In this document: positions 9,575 to 17,954 of the stretch, in pieces
Layout: each line of letters begins with the position of its first letter
Position numbering within the stretch: position 1 is the first letter of the stretch
Source of the DNA: Chara braunii
Taxonomy: Eukaryota > Streptophyta > Charophyceae > Charales > Characeae
DNA: 20,239 nucleotides
Assembly (NCBI GenBank): GCA_003427395.1
Contig: BFEA01000357.1
Span: forward strand, 1,335,280-1,355,518
Direction of reading: 5' to 3'
Notes under the pieces: generated by a model
What the model was told of the DNA's origin: nothing
What the model saw: only the letters and a program-made list of their open reading frames with translations
The model's database searches: none
Translations under genes and position numbers: made by a program

Positions 9575-10866
9575 GGAAGAAGGCCAAGCCGGTCTCGATC
9601 CTAGTAGAAACATCAAGGGAAGAGGCCATGGAAAAGGAAGAGAAGATCCTACGGGTTATAAGGGAGAGACGCGCAACGGAAGGTCATCGCATACCAAATG
9701 ACGTAGCAGATACTATGGAAATAGGAGTGGAAGGGTTCCTAACACCGGAAGAAACTCAGTTGATAAGAAAGGCATGTCAGAAGTTTCATTTACCTTTCGC
9801 TTTCAACGACCATCAGAAAGGGCGATTGGACGCAAAGCTAGTTCCCCCTGTCAGGATCCACACCGTACAGCACGAGTGTTGGAATGATAAAGGGTCCGCC
9901 TATGAGTTTGGGATAACAGTGGAGGTCACTGACCTGCTTAGAGCTAAGATAGATTCTTTCATGGCTGAACCCACAGCATCCCCCTACGCGAACAAGTGGT
10001 TCGTGTTCAGGAAGCCCAATAAGACGCTCAGGTGGATCCAGGACATGCAGAAGCTCAATGCGGTAACAATTAGGGACACAGGCTCGCTGCCACAGGCCGA
10101 CTTGTTGGCAGAATCTCATGCGGGGCGGAGTATTTACTCCGTGGTAGATTTGTACTCAGGATATGATCCGTTGCCGCTGGATGCGAGGGATAGACCGTAC
10201 ACCGCAATGCACACCCCCGTAGGGCAGCTGCAGATGCACGTGACCCCTATGGGTTTTACAAATGCGGTAGCAGAGGCGCAAAAAAGGATGTTCGTCGTTG
10301 CAGGGGATATGTTTCCGGAAAGGTGTGAACCGTATATAGATGATAACCCCGTAAAAGGCACAAGGTACAAGGACGAGACGAAGGTCGAGCCGGGCGTACG
10401 AAAGTTTGTCTGGGACCACCTGCAGGATATTAAGGACCTACTCCATCGATTCCTCGTTTACAATATTACTGCAAGCGGACCCAAGAGCATCCTGGCCATT
10501 CCGGAAGTAACCATACTGGGATTTCGTTGCGGAGCTTATGGGAAGAGACCCGACCAAGCAAAGACGGATAAGATCTCCCAGTGGCCGACACCCCTACGCA
10601 CCACGACGGAAGTACGAGCCTTCCTAGGGGTGGTCGGGTTCTGGAGGATCTTCATCAAAGGATTCGCAAAGATAGCAAAACCTATCCGCGCAGTGATTAG
10701 GGAAGGCGACACGATGGATTGGACCGAGGATAGGGAAGCGGCAACCCAGACCGTGAAAGACATCCTGTCATCCGATCAGGTTACACTAGCAGCACCCTGT
10801 TTCAATGACAAGGTAGAACGGCCTTTCATCTTAGAAACAGATGGGGGACCGCTGGTAGTTGGATGA
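9553..10866 (+). pseudogene. pol: pol: reverse transcriptase and start of RNase H
   Basis: A 437-codon open frame holds the best-preserved domain. The fingers segment SPYANKWFVFRKPNKTLRWI is near residues 139-158. The first catalytic Asp is in VVDLYSGYD (10147-10149), and the YIDD box has its two Asp codons at 10339-10344, so all three metal-binding aspartates remain. The thumb and connection are recognisable (ILGF, then VRAFLGVVGFWRIFI). RNase H begins with FILETDGG, whose Asp is the first catalytic residue, shortly before TGA 10864-10866. Homology resumes directly after that stop in the same frame. The domain order and the GVVGFWRIFIKGFAKIAKP motif are typical of Ty3/gypsy. The enzyme copies element RNA into DNA in the particle. 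Confidence 0.92.
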
Positions 10867-11918
10867 GTGTTGATACAGAGAAGCGAGGAGGGCAAAGAAA
10901 GACCAATCAGATTTGAAAGTAGGACCCTGAATTCAACAGATCGATGGTATTCGCAATCTTACATTGTCTCAAGACCTTCCAGGCATACCTGTTCGGGAGG
11001 CGATTTATCCTAAGGATCGATCTCACCAACGTGGCCGGAACCCTAAAGAACTACAAGCCTATAGATCTGACCGTTGGCAGATGGATAGGCTTCATATGGC
11101 AATTCGACTATAAGGTCGAGCGAATTGCAGGGCTTCGAAATAGGGCAGCTGGGCTGAGCAGGGTATGCATCACGCCAGAAGGAGTAGAGGACGCGGAACC
11201 AATTGACGTCTTCCTGGAGTACGAAGGAGGGACCCTTGTTGTGGATAATGAGATGGCAGATCCAGCAATTACAACAGGTCAGTTGCTGATTCAGACCTTG
11301 GAAAAGGGGGCACCTGCAGTGGTTGCAGAACTCAGGGAAGGACCAGTCACCACGGTCAGGCGCAAAGAGGAAAAGAACTCGTGGGGAGCGGAAGTAGGGG
11401 CCAGAGAGGAACTGATGGCAATGACCATGGAAGGGGGACGGGACGCCGTGATGACGTTGGCCAAAGCCTGGACACAGAAGGAGTGTCAGTACTTAGTCAA
11501 CCTCACTCAGGAGAAGCAGGGTACGAATCAGAAGGAACAGGAGTTTTTCCTCATACATATGTACGAGGGCGTCTTCAAAGAAATCGGTATGCTGCTTGTA
11601 GGGAACAAACAACCCACGGAAGTCAGTCCCAAGGCAAGGGAGGAAGTAGAAAAGTATGTCCTAAGAAATAACCACCTGTTCAAGAAAGAGGAAGGGATGA
11701 TGCATAGACGCGTCGTTTGTGGGAGGTCTAGGCAGCTGGACGTAATTCAGGCAATGCATGATGGGCTAGCTGGAGGTCACCGGTCGTCTAAAGGAACACT
11801 TGCAAAAATCGTGCCCCTGTACTCTTGGCCAGGGATGGCAGGCATGGTCGCAACGTATTGTCAAATAATGTCTAATATGTCAAGAAAGGAGCGCCGTACG
11901 AGTTTACGAGCCCCTTAG
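10867..11918 (+). pseudogene. pol: pol: rest of RNase H, connection and integrase zinc domain
   Basis: From 10867 the RT frame continues briefly (VLIQRSEEGKERPIRF). A small deletion or frameshift near 10945-10960 then moves homology to the frame of 10944-11918. The RNase H segment that normally carries the catalytic Glu is missing at this join, and the late catalytic Asp of the AD-x-LSR motif is replaced by Ala (RAAGLSR at about 11137-11160); the Asp of FILRID remains. Further on is an unassigned linker, then the integrase N-terminal zinc domain with both His (HDGLAGGH) and one Cys. The expected second Cys is lost in a repeated TGTC/AATATGTC stretch near 11857-11880, where the frame shifts again. 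RNase H and the zinc domain look inactivated. Confidence 0.8.
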
Positions 11919-12817
11919 ACCCACCCGGACTGGGACCCGGACACCTTGTTCACCTCGACCTTGCCGTTATGCCCGTATCAACGGATGGGTTTAGATACAT
12001 CTTGGATGCAAGGGATAATCTCAGTGGCTATGTAGAAGCCGTAGCCCTCAAGAAGAAGACGGGGAAAGCAGTGGCCGACTGGGTGGAAGATTTCTATCTA
12101 AGGCACCCCTTTGTGCGCAGGTTTATAGCAGACAATGGGATATAATTCGTTAACCAAGAAGTGTTGAACAGGCTTAAGACACTGTGTGTACCAATCAAGA
12201 TCACCGAGCCCTATCATCCTGAGGCAAATGCACCAGTAGAAAGGGGTCACCGGACTTTGAAGAACACAATCGCAAAGTTGGCAGCAGATAATTTGGGAAG
12301 TTGGCTACGGTTTCTCAAGCAGGCAGTCTTCGCCGAGAACATGACTCCAAAAAGAACAACGGGATGTATTCCAGCAGAACTCTGGTATGGAAGGGAGATT
12401 GATTTTCCGATAGAAGCTTTGGTCCCTACCTGGAACAGATTAGATGACGACCCACACTTGAGCACGAAAGAGTTAATCACTGCACGTTGTTAGCAGGTCG
12501 CCAGAAATGAGGAGGTACTCGAGGAAGTAGTCAATCGTGTGACAGACAGCCGAATGAGGGATAAAGCAAGATGGGACCAGGTCAAAAACATTTGGAAGGA
12601 GTCACTCCAAGTGGGGGAAAATGTGCTAGTTAGGAACTCGGCTTTTGAAAGCACATGGTCCGGGCAGCTGGGAAAAAGATTCAAAGGGCCTTATAGGATC
12701 GCTAAGCTGGTGGGACAAAACACATTTGAACTTGAGGATCTCGAGGGTACTAGCATAAGAGGGCCATTTCCGGGACAGAGACTGGTCAGATTTTTTAGCA
12801 GGGATCCGGTGGAATAA
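11894..12817 (+). pseudogene. pol: pol: integrase catalytic core and GPY domain
   Basis: One frame (frame 2) runs from about 11894 to TAA 12815-12817, broken by TAA 12143-12145 and TAG 12491-12493. The catalytic triad is complete: Asp 11957-11959 in HLDLAVMP, Asp 12131-12133 in IADNG, and Glu 12239-12241 in APVERGH. Thirty-five residues separate the second Asp from the Glu, the canonical D,D(35)E spacing. The first stop falls four codons after the second Asp. The C-terminal part shows the GPY/F module (KGPYRIAKLVG, Gly-Pro-Tyr at 12686-12694) common in Ty3/gypsy integrases, and then ends without a chromodomain. The integrase would insert element DNA into the nuclear genome. Confidence 0.88.
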
Positions 12818-12900
12818 TGGCTACAAGAGGCCCAGGACAGGGAAACTGGGGAACTGACAACCTGAAAGGCAGGCAGTTGGCTATAAGTTCTGGACCGCCT

Positions 12901-12928
12901 CCCTGTGGAAGTGATCATGACCACAGGG
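12901..12928. repeat. Perfect 8-bp hairpin just downstream of pol
   Basis: CCCTGTGG at 12901-12908 and CCACAGGG at 12921-12928 are exact reverse complements. The 12-base loop itself contains the palindrome TGATCA. The hairpin lies 84 bases after the integrase stop, where the polypurine tract or 3' untranslated region of the element would be expected. Confidence 0.65.
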
Positions 12929-12939
12929 ATTGTTCATTT

Positions 12940-13155
12940 GTGTGTCTTGACTTTTGTGGAATGTGGGGAGACTGCCTGGGCTGACTGTGACTGGGCTTGG
13001 GAGCACGGGACAGTGTGTTATAGTTTTTGTGGGGTAACGTTGGGGACTGTCTACACGAGGTACTTATGTGCTGGGATAATGTACCATAGTTTTTTTGGGG
13101 GGGGGTGTGATGCTGTGGACCGCCTACATGGGACACCTATGTGTTGGGACAATGT
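12940..13155. repeat. Degenerate 66-73 bp minisatellite
   Basis: At least two clear copies and partial flanking ones start at GGGACAGTGT (13007), GGGATAATGT (13073) and GGGACAATGT (13146), spacings of 66 and 73 bases. Each has a T-run followed by a G-run and a TATGTG element. A related, weaker copy may precede at about 12940. The second copy contains a T-run followed by nine G (about 13090-13105). A frame of about 129 codons spans the array but is probably fortuitous. Confidence 0.6.
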
Positions 13156-13329
13156 GTCGAGGGTTCTAAGGGATAATGGGGCTACCAACTATATGGGGGC
13201 AAGCAAGAATTCTATGGAAGCCCCCAGAGCCGCAAATGGGAGTGGAAGGGAATGCGTGTGTATGAGGGGTACCGTGACTGTTATGTATGAATAGGGTCAG
13301 GCAAGAAGAAGAAAGACAACAAGAAAACA

Positions 13330-13947
13330 ATGGAGTTTGGGAATGAAAATGACAGCAATGCAATTAACAGGACGGAAGAGGGACAGTCGTCAAGGCAAGC
13401 TGGAGAGTCAAGCTCCAGGAAAAGGAAGTTGTATGTGGGGTTCGATCACAACCTAGTTGTGAACAGGGGGGGCAGAAAGCAAGGAATCAGGGGGCCATTG
13501 CCACTAAGGGAAGGGGAGCCAATAGTCCTCCCATCGGGAAGTGACACCAGCAGTGAGGAAGCGAGGAACCCGGGGAAAAGGCCAAGGTTGGAGGAGGACG
13601 TGCCCATGGAGTTTATTGACCTCACCAGCGACGAGGAGGAAGATGAGGTAACAACGCCCACAAGGGAAGAACGGGGAAGAGAGGAGCATCCGGGTGAGAA
13701 AAAGGACAAATGGATAGAAGAATTCGGACCCGAGTTCAGCGATTGGTTTGATCAATGGGGCACTATCTTGCGATATCAATGGATTATGAAGGCAAGGGAA
13801 AAGCTGGGTAGGGGAGAGGATCTATCCCCAACAACCTTCTTCACCGAACGGACACTCCTCCAGTTCCAAGGAATAAAAAGGCAAATGGAGCAGGAAATGG
13901 AAGATCGCGCAAGGAGGGAGGCTCAACGCAGGTCACCTAGGCGATAG
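13330..13947 (+). CDS. Unknown 205-aa nuclear-type protein with SUMO-interaction-like motif
   Basis: The frame is intact from ATG 13330 (A at -3, G at +4) to TAG 13945-13947. The first 35 residues are polar and Ser-rich and end in a basic cluster RKRK (30-33); a second cluster KRPR lies at 83-86. Both are plausible nuclear localisation signals. Directly after is FIDLTSDEEEDE (95-106), a hydrophobic core followed by acidic residues, the layout of a SUMO-interacting motif. The C-terminal third has a Trp/Phe-rich patch (FGPEFSDWFDQWG near 132-144) and a charged helix ending in an Arg-rich tail. No enzyme domain is seen. It lies 512 bases after integrase on the same strand and has a similar purine-rich composition, so it may be an accessory ORF of the retroelement or an independent host gene. 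Function unknown. Confidence 0.55.
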   Translation: MEFGNENDSNAINRTEEGQSSRQAGESSSRKRKLYVGFDHNLVVNRGGRKQGIRGPLPLREGEPIVLPSGSDTSSEEARNPGKRPRLEEDVPMEFIDLTSDEEEDEVTTPTREERGREEHPGEKKDKWIEEFGPEFSDWFDQWGTILRYQWIMKAREKLGRGEDLSPTTFFTERTLLQFQGIKRQMEQEMEDRARREAQRRSPRR

Positions 13948-14880
13948 AGGCACAACAGCCGTAATAAGGAATAGTTAGGAGTTGGGAGGGTTTGGTTCCT
14001 GGGCAGTCAGAGCTGCCATTTTTGGACTTCGCATTTGAACTCTTTTTGTGAATGCATCTTCTAAGCTCGAATTGACTAAGGACTGGGTAGTCAGCGCTAC
14101 TTCGTACGAATGGTTGCTTCTTCAGGCGAAGGCATGAGGGTTTTGCACTTAGAATAGAATTCTGGATGGCTGGGTAGATTAAGGGAAAGAAAAACGGGGA
14201 TCTAGACGAAGACGAGTCTGTAATGTTGTCTTTGCATTCGAACTTTGTCTCCTTATTTTTCCTTGTAAAGACTTTAATGAAACTACTTTTTGGATTGAGG
14301 GAGCTAGTAGAGGGTGGGTGATCATAACTACTTTGTATAAGTACTCGCTCCGTTTGGGAAATATGAGCCTTTGGGTAGTAAGAAAGTGATTGGGGTTTGG
14401 TTGACTTTATGGGCAGCGGCATGTGAACTCTTGAACGTTGGAAGGAACATTCATGACGAAAGTTTTTCCTTTGAACTATGTATCCATGATTGAATGAGTC
14501 GCTCCACGAGTCCTTGTGAGAGGTTAGGGGACCTATGGGTAGAGAGGCACCCTCTCCCCTAGGAGCTTAATCCAACCTACCCCAGGCAATTCCAGAGCAT
14601 TGAGAAGCATATAAGAAGTCAGAAAAGTGGCAGGGAAACATTGAAATGATACAACACCCCTTGCAATGGTTGAACGGTCGGGCGGGCTAGTGCTGCTTGG
14701 GGCCGCGAGCCTCAACTTGAGTACTAGACGCTAAGTCGGATGTATGGATGAATGTAAGAATGACAAAAGACATGAGTAAAAGGAAGAAGCATGCGTAAAA
14801 ACCCAAGACGATGGCCGCCCTCTAACCCCCGAGACGAGATAGGATCTGTGTCCTCGAGGCCCACCCCCTCGAGCGCTAAC
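13948..14880. other. Non-coding stretch, no feature recognised
   Basis: No open frame with recognisable content occurs on either strand. The sequence is less purine-biased and more T-rich (about 14020-14450) than the coding part to its left, consistent with untranslated, LTR or intergenic DNA. I see no LTR match to the region upstream of gag. Confidence 0.4.
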
Positions 14881-15075
14881 ATTGCAATGGACAAGGATGA
14901 CCCTAACCAGGCTGTTCAATTGAAATGGACATGGATGACCCTAATCAGGCTGCCCAATGAAAATGGATAAGGATGGTCCTAACCAAGTTGTTCGATTGCA
15001 ATGGATAAGAATGACCCTAACTAGGCTGGTCGGCTTGGAAATGGAAAGAACGACCCTAATCAGGTTGTTCGGAAT
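14881..15075. repeat. 38-bp tandem repeat, five copies
   Basis: The core GACCCTAA (with variants) recurs at 14899, 14937, 14975, 15013 and 15052, spacings of 38, 38, 38 and 39 bases. Each unit reads roughly AATGGA-ARGATGACCCTAA followed by CAGGCTGTTC. The unit length is not a multiple of three, so it does not encode a repeated peptide in one frame. Confidence 0.9.
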
Positions 15076-15207
15076 GGCCCCTGACAAGGGTCATTCTTTG
15101 GAATTGGCACTGGGGTCCCCTTGCATGGCTACTGGAGATGCATGACATTGGAAGAGTTGAGCTTTGAAAATGACATTGGAAGAGATATTGGACTCAACCT
15201 TGGAAGA

Positions 15208-15333
15208 GGTATTGCATTGAGCATTGGACTTGGAATGGGTACCGGACAGAGAATGAGCACCGGACTGAGATTGAGCATCAGAATGGGACTGAGCATTGAA
15301 ATTGGATTGAGTATTGGAAATTGCATTACATAA
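15208..15333 (+). repeat. 18-bp tandem repeat, seven in-phase units
   Basis: Exactly 126 bases divide into seven 18-base units related to GGACTGAGATTGAGCATT, and weaker units precede from about 15154. Because 18 is a multiple of three, the + strand reads as a hexapeptide repeat of the type G-x-x-(L/M)-(S/G)-(I/T), for example GLRLSI, RMGLSI, EIGLSI. The frame ends at TAA 15331-15333. The frame around it (ATG 15142, about 63 codons) is too short to call a gene confidently. Confidence 0.75.
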
Positions 15334-15383
15334 ACAGGGGACCCTAGGCAACTGGAAATGGACTTGGAAAGAGCCTTGAAATA

Positions 15384-15403
15384 AAATTTCTCTTTTCTTC
15401 TAG
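15384..15403 (+). promoter_or_regulatory. Candidate 3' splice acceptor
   Basis: A pyrimidine-rich tract (TTTCTCTTTTCTTCTAG, ending at 15403) matches a plant-type intron acceptor. It lies directly before an open frame of about 160 codons on the same strand. No matching donor or branch point was confirmed. Confidence 0.35.
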
Positions 15404-15889
15404 TTTTTGGCCTCAGCAAGAGGGGGATACCGGTGCATGCACCGCGACCCCAAGACCTCTATCCCTTTGGGGGAAAAAGTCTCAACACGACCTGTTCCTC
15501 TTCAAGAGGATGAAGGTCAAAGGACTAAGGCATCTACCACTTGGATCGGTGCGGGACGTCCGGAACCACCTCCGACAATGAGCTCTAGTCCAGAAGTTCC
15601 AACTGCGTCCCCTGTTGAACGCCTAAACGTCAAAGGGCGAGAGAGTCAATGGGCAGGAAAGTCATTCTCATCTAGTCTATTCTACTACTCCCCAACCACA
15701 CGCCAGGTCATAGAGGGGTGGCATGGCCATTTGGGTCGGACCACGGCTGCCCGCGCTAAGTTGAGCGGCACTGTCCATGGGGAGATGCCGGGCGAGGTAC
15801 CGGGTGGAATCCGCCACCACCACGAGGCATTGACACTGCCCTGCCAGAACATTACAACCGTTTCGGGACTAATTGCGAGGTCTTCGTAA
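15404..15889 (+). CDS. Possible exon or hypothetical frame, 160 codons
   Basis: This open frame begins at the candidate acceptor and ends with TAA at 15887-15889. The first in-frame ATG is at 15437. The product is polar and Pro-rich (RPEPPPTMSSSPEVPTASP near residues 51-69), with no domain I recognise. The only support is the preceding acceptor-like tract and the length of the frame. The antisense strand is also open over much of the 3' part, which weakens the case. It may be a terminal exon of an unseen gene, or chance. Confidence 0.2.
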   Translation, partial: FLASARGGYRCMHRDPKTSIPLGEKVSTRPVPLQEDEGQRTKASTTWIGAGRPEPPPTMSSSPEVPTASPVERLNVKGRESQWAGKSFSSSLFYYSPTTRQVIEGWHGHLGRTTAARAKLSGTVHGEMPGEVPGGIRHHHEALTLPCQNITTVSGLIARSS

Positions 15890-16226
15890 CTGCACTCGCG
15901 AACTGGCCGAGAGCCCCAACTCTCTTGAAAGAAAGAGGCCGGAATCCCGAAAATCACCACTCGGGAGGAACGATTCGTGAGGAACACTCTTACGACTAGG
16001 CAAGGCCCTGACAGGCTTGGATTGGACCTGCCTGACAGACGCGGGGAGGAACCTCAGTACTGGTGCTCGCCACGTGAGAGAATAAAGGTCGAACCGAGTA
16101 GAAGGATGAGGCGTCGTTCGCTGGGGAGGAACTGATCACTCCTCCTTTTGTGAAGCGGATGGGCTTGAGTCCTTGACTTGCGGTTGGCGGGCCAAAGGTC
16201 TGCGTACCTCCGAGTGATAACCAGTC

Positions 16227-16261
16227 GCGCGATGGGGATATCGCGTTTTGAGTGGGGGGAA
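16227..16261. repeat. Hairpin plus G6 motif, copy A
   Basis: GCGCGATG, a variable base, GGA, and ATCGCG form a 6-bp stem (16228-16233 with 16240-16245) followed by TGAGTGGGGGGAA. Nearly the same 34 bases recur at 17480-17513. A purine/G tract after a coding-like end resembles the polypurine tract that precedes a 3' LTR, but the flanks of the two copies do not match clearly. Confidence 0.7.
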
Positions 16262-16305
16262 GGTGTGCGATCTACCAATGAATACACATGAAAATAAGAC
16301 TTGTA

Positions 16306-16620
16306 ATTGGTTTTGCATGGGCTTCGAAAAAAGGGGTCTGTCAAGATGGCCGAAACATAAAAAAATTGTGATTGGCTTTGTATGGGCCTGAGAAAAGGGG
16401 GTCTGGCAAGATGCCAGAGCAGAAAGGACTTGAGCAAGTGACATGGTATAAACTTGAGAAAAATGGCTTGGCAAGATAGCCAGGAAGGAAAGGGTTGGTG
16501 TGATTGACTCTGCATAGACCTAGGAAAGGAATTGGCAGACCGAGAGTTGGCTGTGTAATTGGCTCGTATAAGCTTGAAAAGATGAGAAGTGGTTGAGGAG
16601 CGAGCCAAGCATTGCACATG
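16306..16620. repeat. 65-bp degenerate tandem repeat
   Basis: Units of the type ATTGGYTTTGYATGGGCCTGAGAAAA followed by a GGCAAGATGGC element recur with homologous positions at 16316, 16381, 16447, 16512 and 16567, spacings of 65, 66, 65 and 55 bases. More degenerate copies may continue to about 16760. The antisense strand stays open across the array, which explains long but meaningless minus-strand frames. This looks like a minisatellite or an LTR-internal enhancer array. Confidence 0.8.
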
Positions 16621-16764
16621 GAGAGTCAATTAAGTAAAGGGCAAGAAAAGGCAGAGGATGATATGCATGCGGAATTGGCAGGACCTGAGAAAGGCCGGGA
16701 GGAATGACCCGGGAAGAATGCATGTGGATTTGGTTGTCTGAGCTTCGGAGAGAGGAAAAATTGT

Positions 16765-17470
16765 ACTGAAAATGTGTGGATGTCCTAAGAGAAATGAATG
16801 AGATAAAGCCAAAATGATTTTTGCTCGAGAATGTTTTCTCAATGAAATGGGAAGATAGATTTGAGATTACGAATGCAGCCTTCAAGACATTGTCGAGAGC
16901 GAGAAATAACGTACAATGAAAAACTAGCTGCAGGGCATGTCTGTGGTCAGATCCCTCCAAGGGGCGATGCTAGTCAACTTGATAAGGGAAAGAGACATCA
17001 AGCTGCTTAAGCTCCTTGACGTGTTGCTAGCTCGCACCTGGAGGAAGCCATGGCGAATGATCCTTGTGACATTCGTCGCCAAAATCTTCCTCTTACTGCG
17101 GTCCCTGGGGAGGGTGATAGGCTCGTTGTCCTCTCTTTTGTGGGACGATACCGGAGGTTGTTGGGAAGCTCTTGGGTATTTGGGAGTTCCAGTGAGAAAG
17201 AGATACAGCTGTGAGACGGACGTTGATGCACAAAGAGTGTCACGCGCTCGTTACAAAGACATTATTGAGCTTGGGGACGTTACGCAATTCAAAGGAAACC
17301 TGAAACAAAACCTTGACCCCTCCATACCCTCCCCCGCCCCAAGGGCGGAAACTTAAAGAAGGACCCGAGAAAAGATTGGGAAAGACAAAAAGAACCCTGG
17401 CAAGCTAACTACCCATCCCACCCCACTTCTCTTCCCTGTCTGTCTATCACTCCAAAGTTCCTACTGACCA
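16765..17470. other. Stretch without a supported gene
   Basis: An ATG-initiated frame of 139 codons (16937-17356, +) contains a hydrophobic stretch (ILVTFVAKIFLLL) but no recognisable domain. I do not treat it as a gene. A C-rich segment (about 17310-17345) and a T/C-rich stretch (17412-17460) precede the second hairpin/G6 copy. Confidence 0.35.
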
Positions 17471-17479
17471 TGGATTGGT

Positions 17480-17513
17480 GCGCGATGAGGACATCGCGAA
17501 TGAGTGGGGGGAA
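17480..17513. repeat. Hairpin plus G6 motif, copy B
   Basis: CGCGATG at 17481-17487 pairs perfectly with CATCGCG at 17492-17498, then comes TGAGTGGGGGGAA. It matches copy A (16227-16261) at about nine of ten positions, while sequence on either side differs. Read in one frame it gives RDEDIANEWGEYAW and a stop, like the last residues of a degraded coding region. Confidence 0.75.
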
Positions 17514-17954
17514 TATGCGTGGTGAGTCCCGAATGATTTTCTGTCACTCGAGAGACTGTATATGACCAATTTGTGCACGACAGAGAGAACCGGAGGCAGG
17601 AATGCTGGAAAGAGAGGAAGCATGGGCACGGACAGTAGAAAGCAAGAGGCTGCCCAGAGTCGTTGGGGCCGCCAAACTAGAAATGGGTTGTTTAAGCAGA
17701 AAGCGGCAAAAGAACTGTGAGAGAATAGCAGGGGCGACTCCTTCCCCAAGGACGGAGAAGGGCCGCCGGGAATTTGGTAGTAGCATAGGAGGCGCGCAGC
17801 AAGGAAAGGAAGTAGGAAGGGACAGGGTGCAAGGTGCTGACGTGAGACCGCGGCAAGAGGGCCAAGGAGGTCGCAGGTTAGGTAGGAGCCGGCAACCGGA
17901 ACAGAACAGTGTGCGGGACGCAAGAGGAACGGGGAGCAGAGATCGCCGTAAGGC

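Larger units (their letters stand above)
6265..12817 (+). mobile_element. Decayed Ty3/gypsy-type LTR retrotransposon, internal region
   Basis: Domains read gag, zinc knuckle, protease, reverse transcriptase, RNase H, integrase in the Ty3/gypsy (Metaviridae) order; integrase after RNase H excludes Ty1/copia. The coding body is about 6.55 kb. It is broken by stops at 6583, 8710, 9235, about 9275, 10864, 12143 and 12491 and by frameshifts near 7460, 7948, 9230, 9540, 10950 and 11880, so it cannot encode a full polyprotein. No envelope-like frame or chromodomain is visible. LTRs, primer binding site and polypurine tract were not identified, so the true element boundaries are unknown and may extend well beyond this span. 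Confidence 0.9.

Noticed and set aside
12905-13294. 129-codon plus-strand frame
   Set aside because: It covers the hairpin and the T/G-run minisatellite; the Cys/Gly/Trp-rich reading comes from repeat sequence, and the repeat spacing changes phase (66 then 73).
16054-16629. 191-codon minus-strand open frame
   Set aside because: It lies across the 65-bp tandem repeat, so its length comes from repeat units lacking antisense stops. The product is Ser/Phe/His-rich with no domain.
16937-17356. 139-codon plus-strand frame with a hydrophobic stretch
   Set aside because: There is no recognisable domain, no clear promoter, and the hydrophobic segment is flanked by basic low-complexity sequence. Not enough to call a membrane protein.
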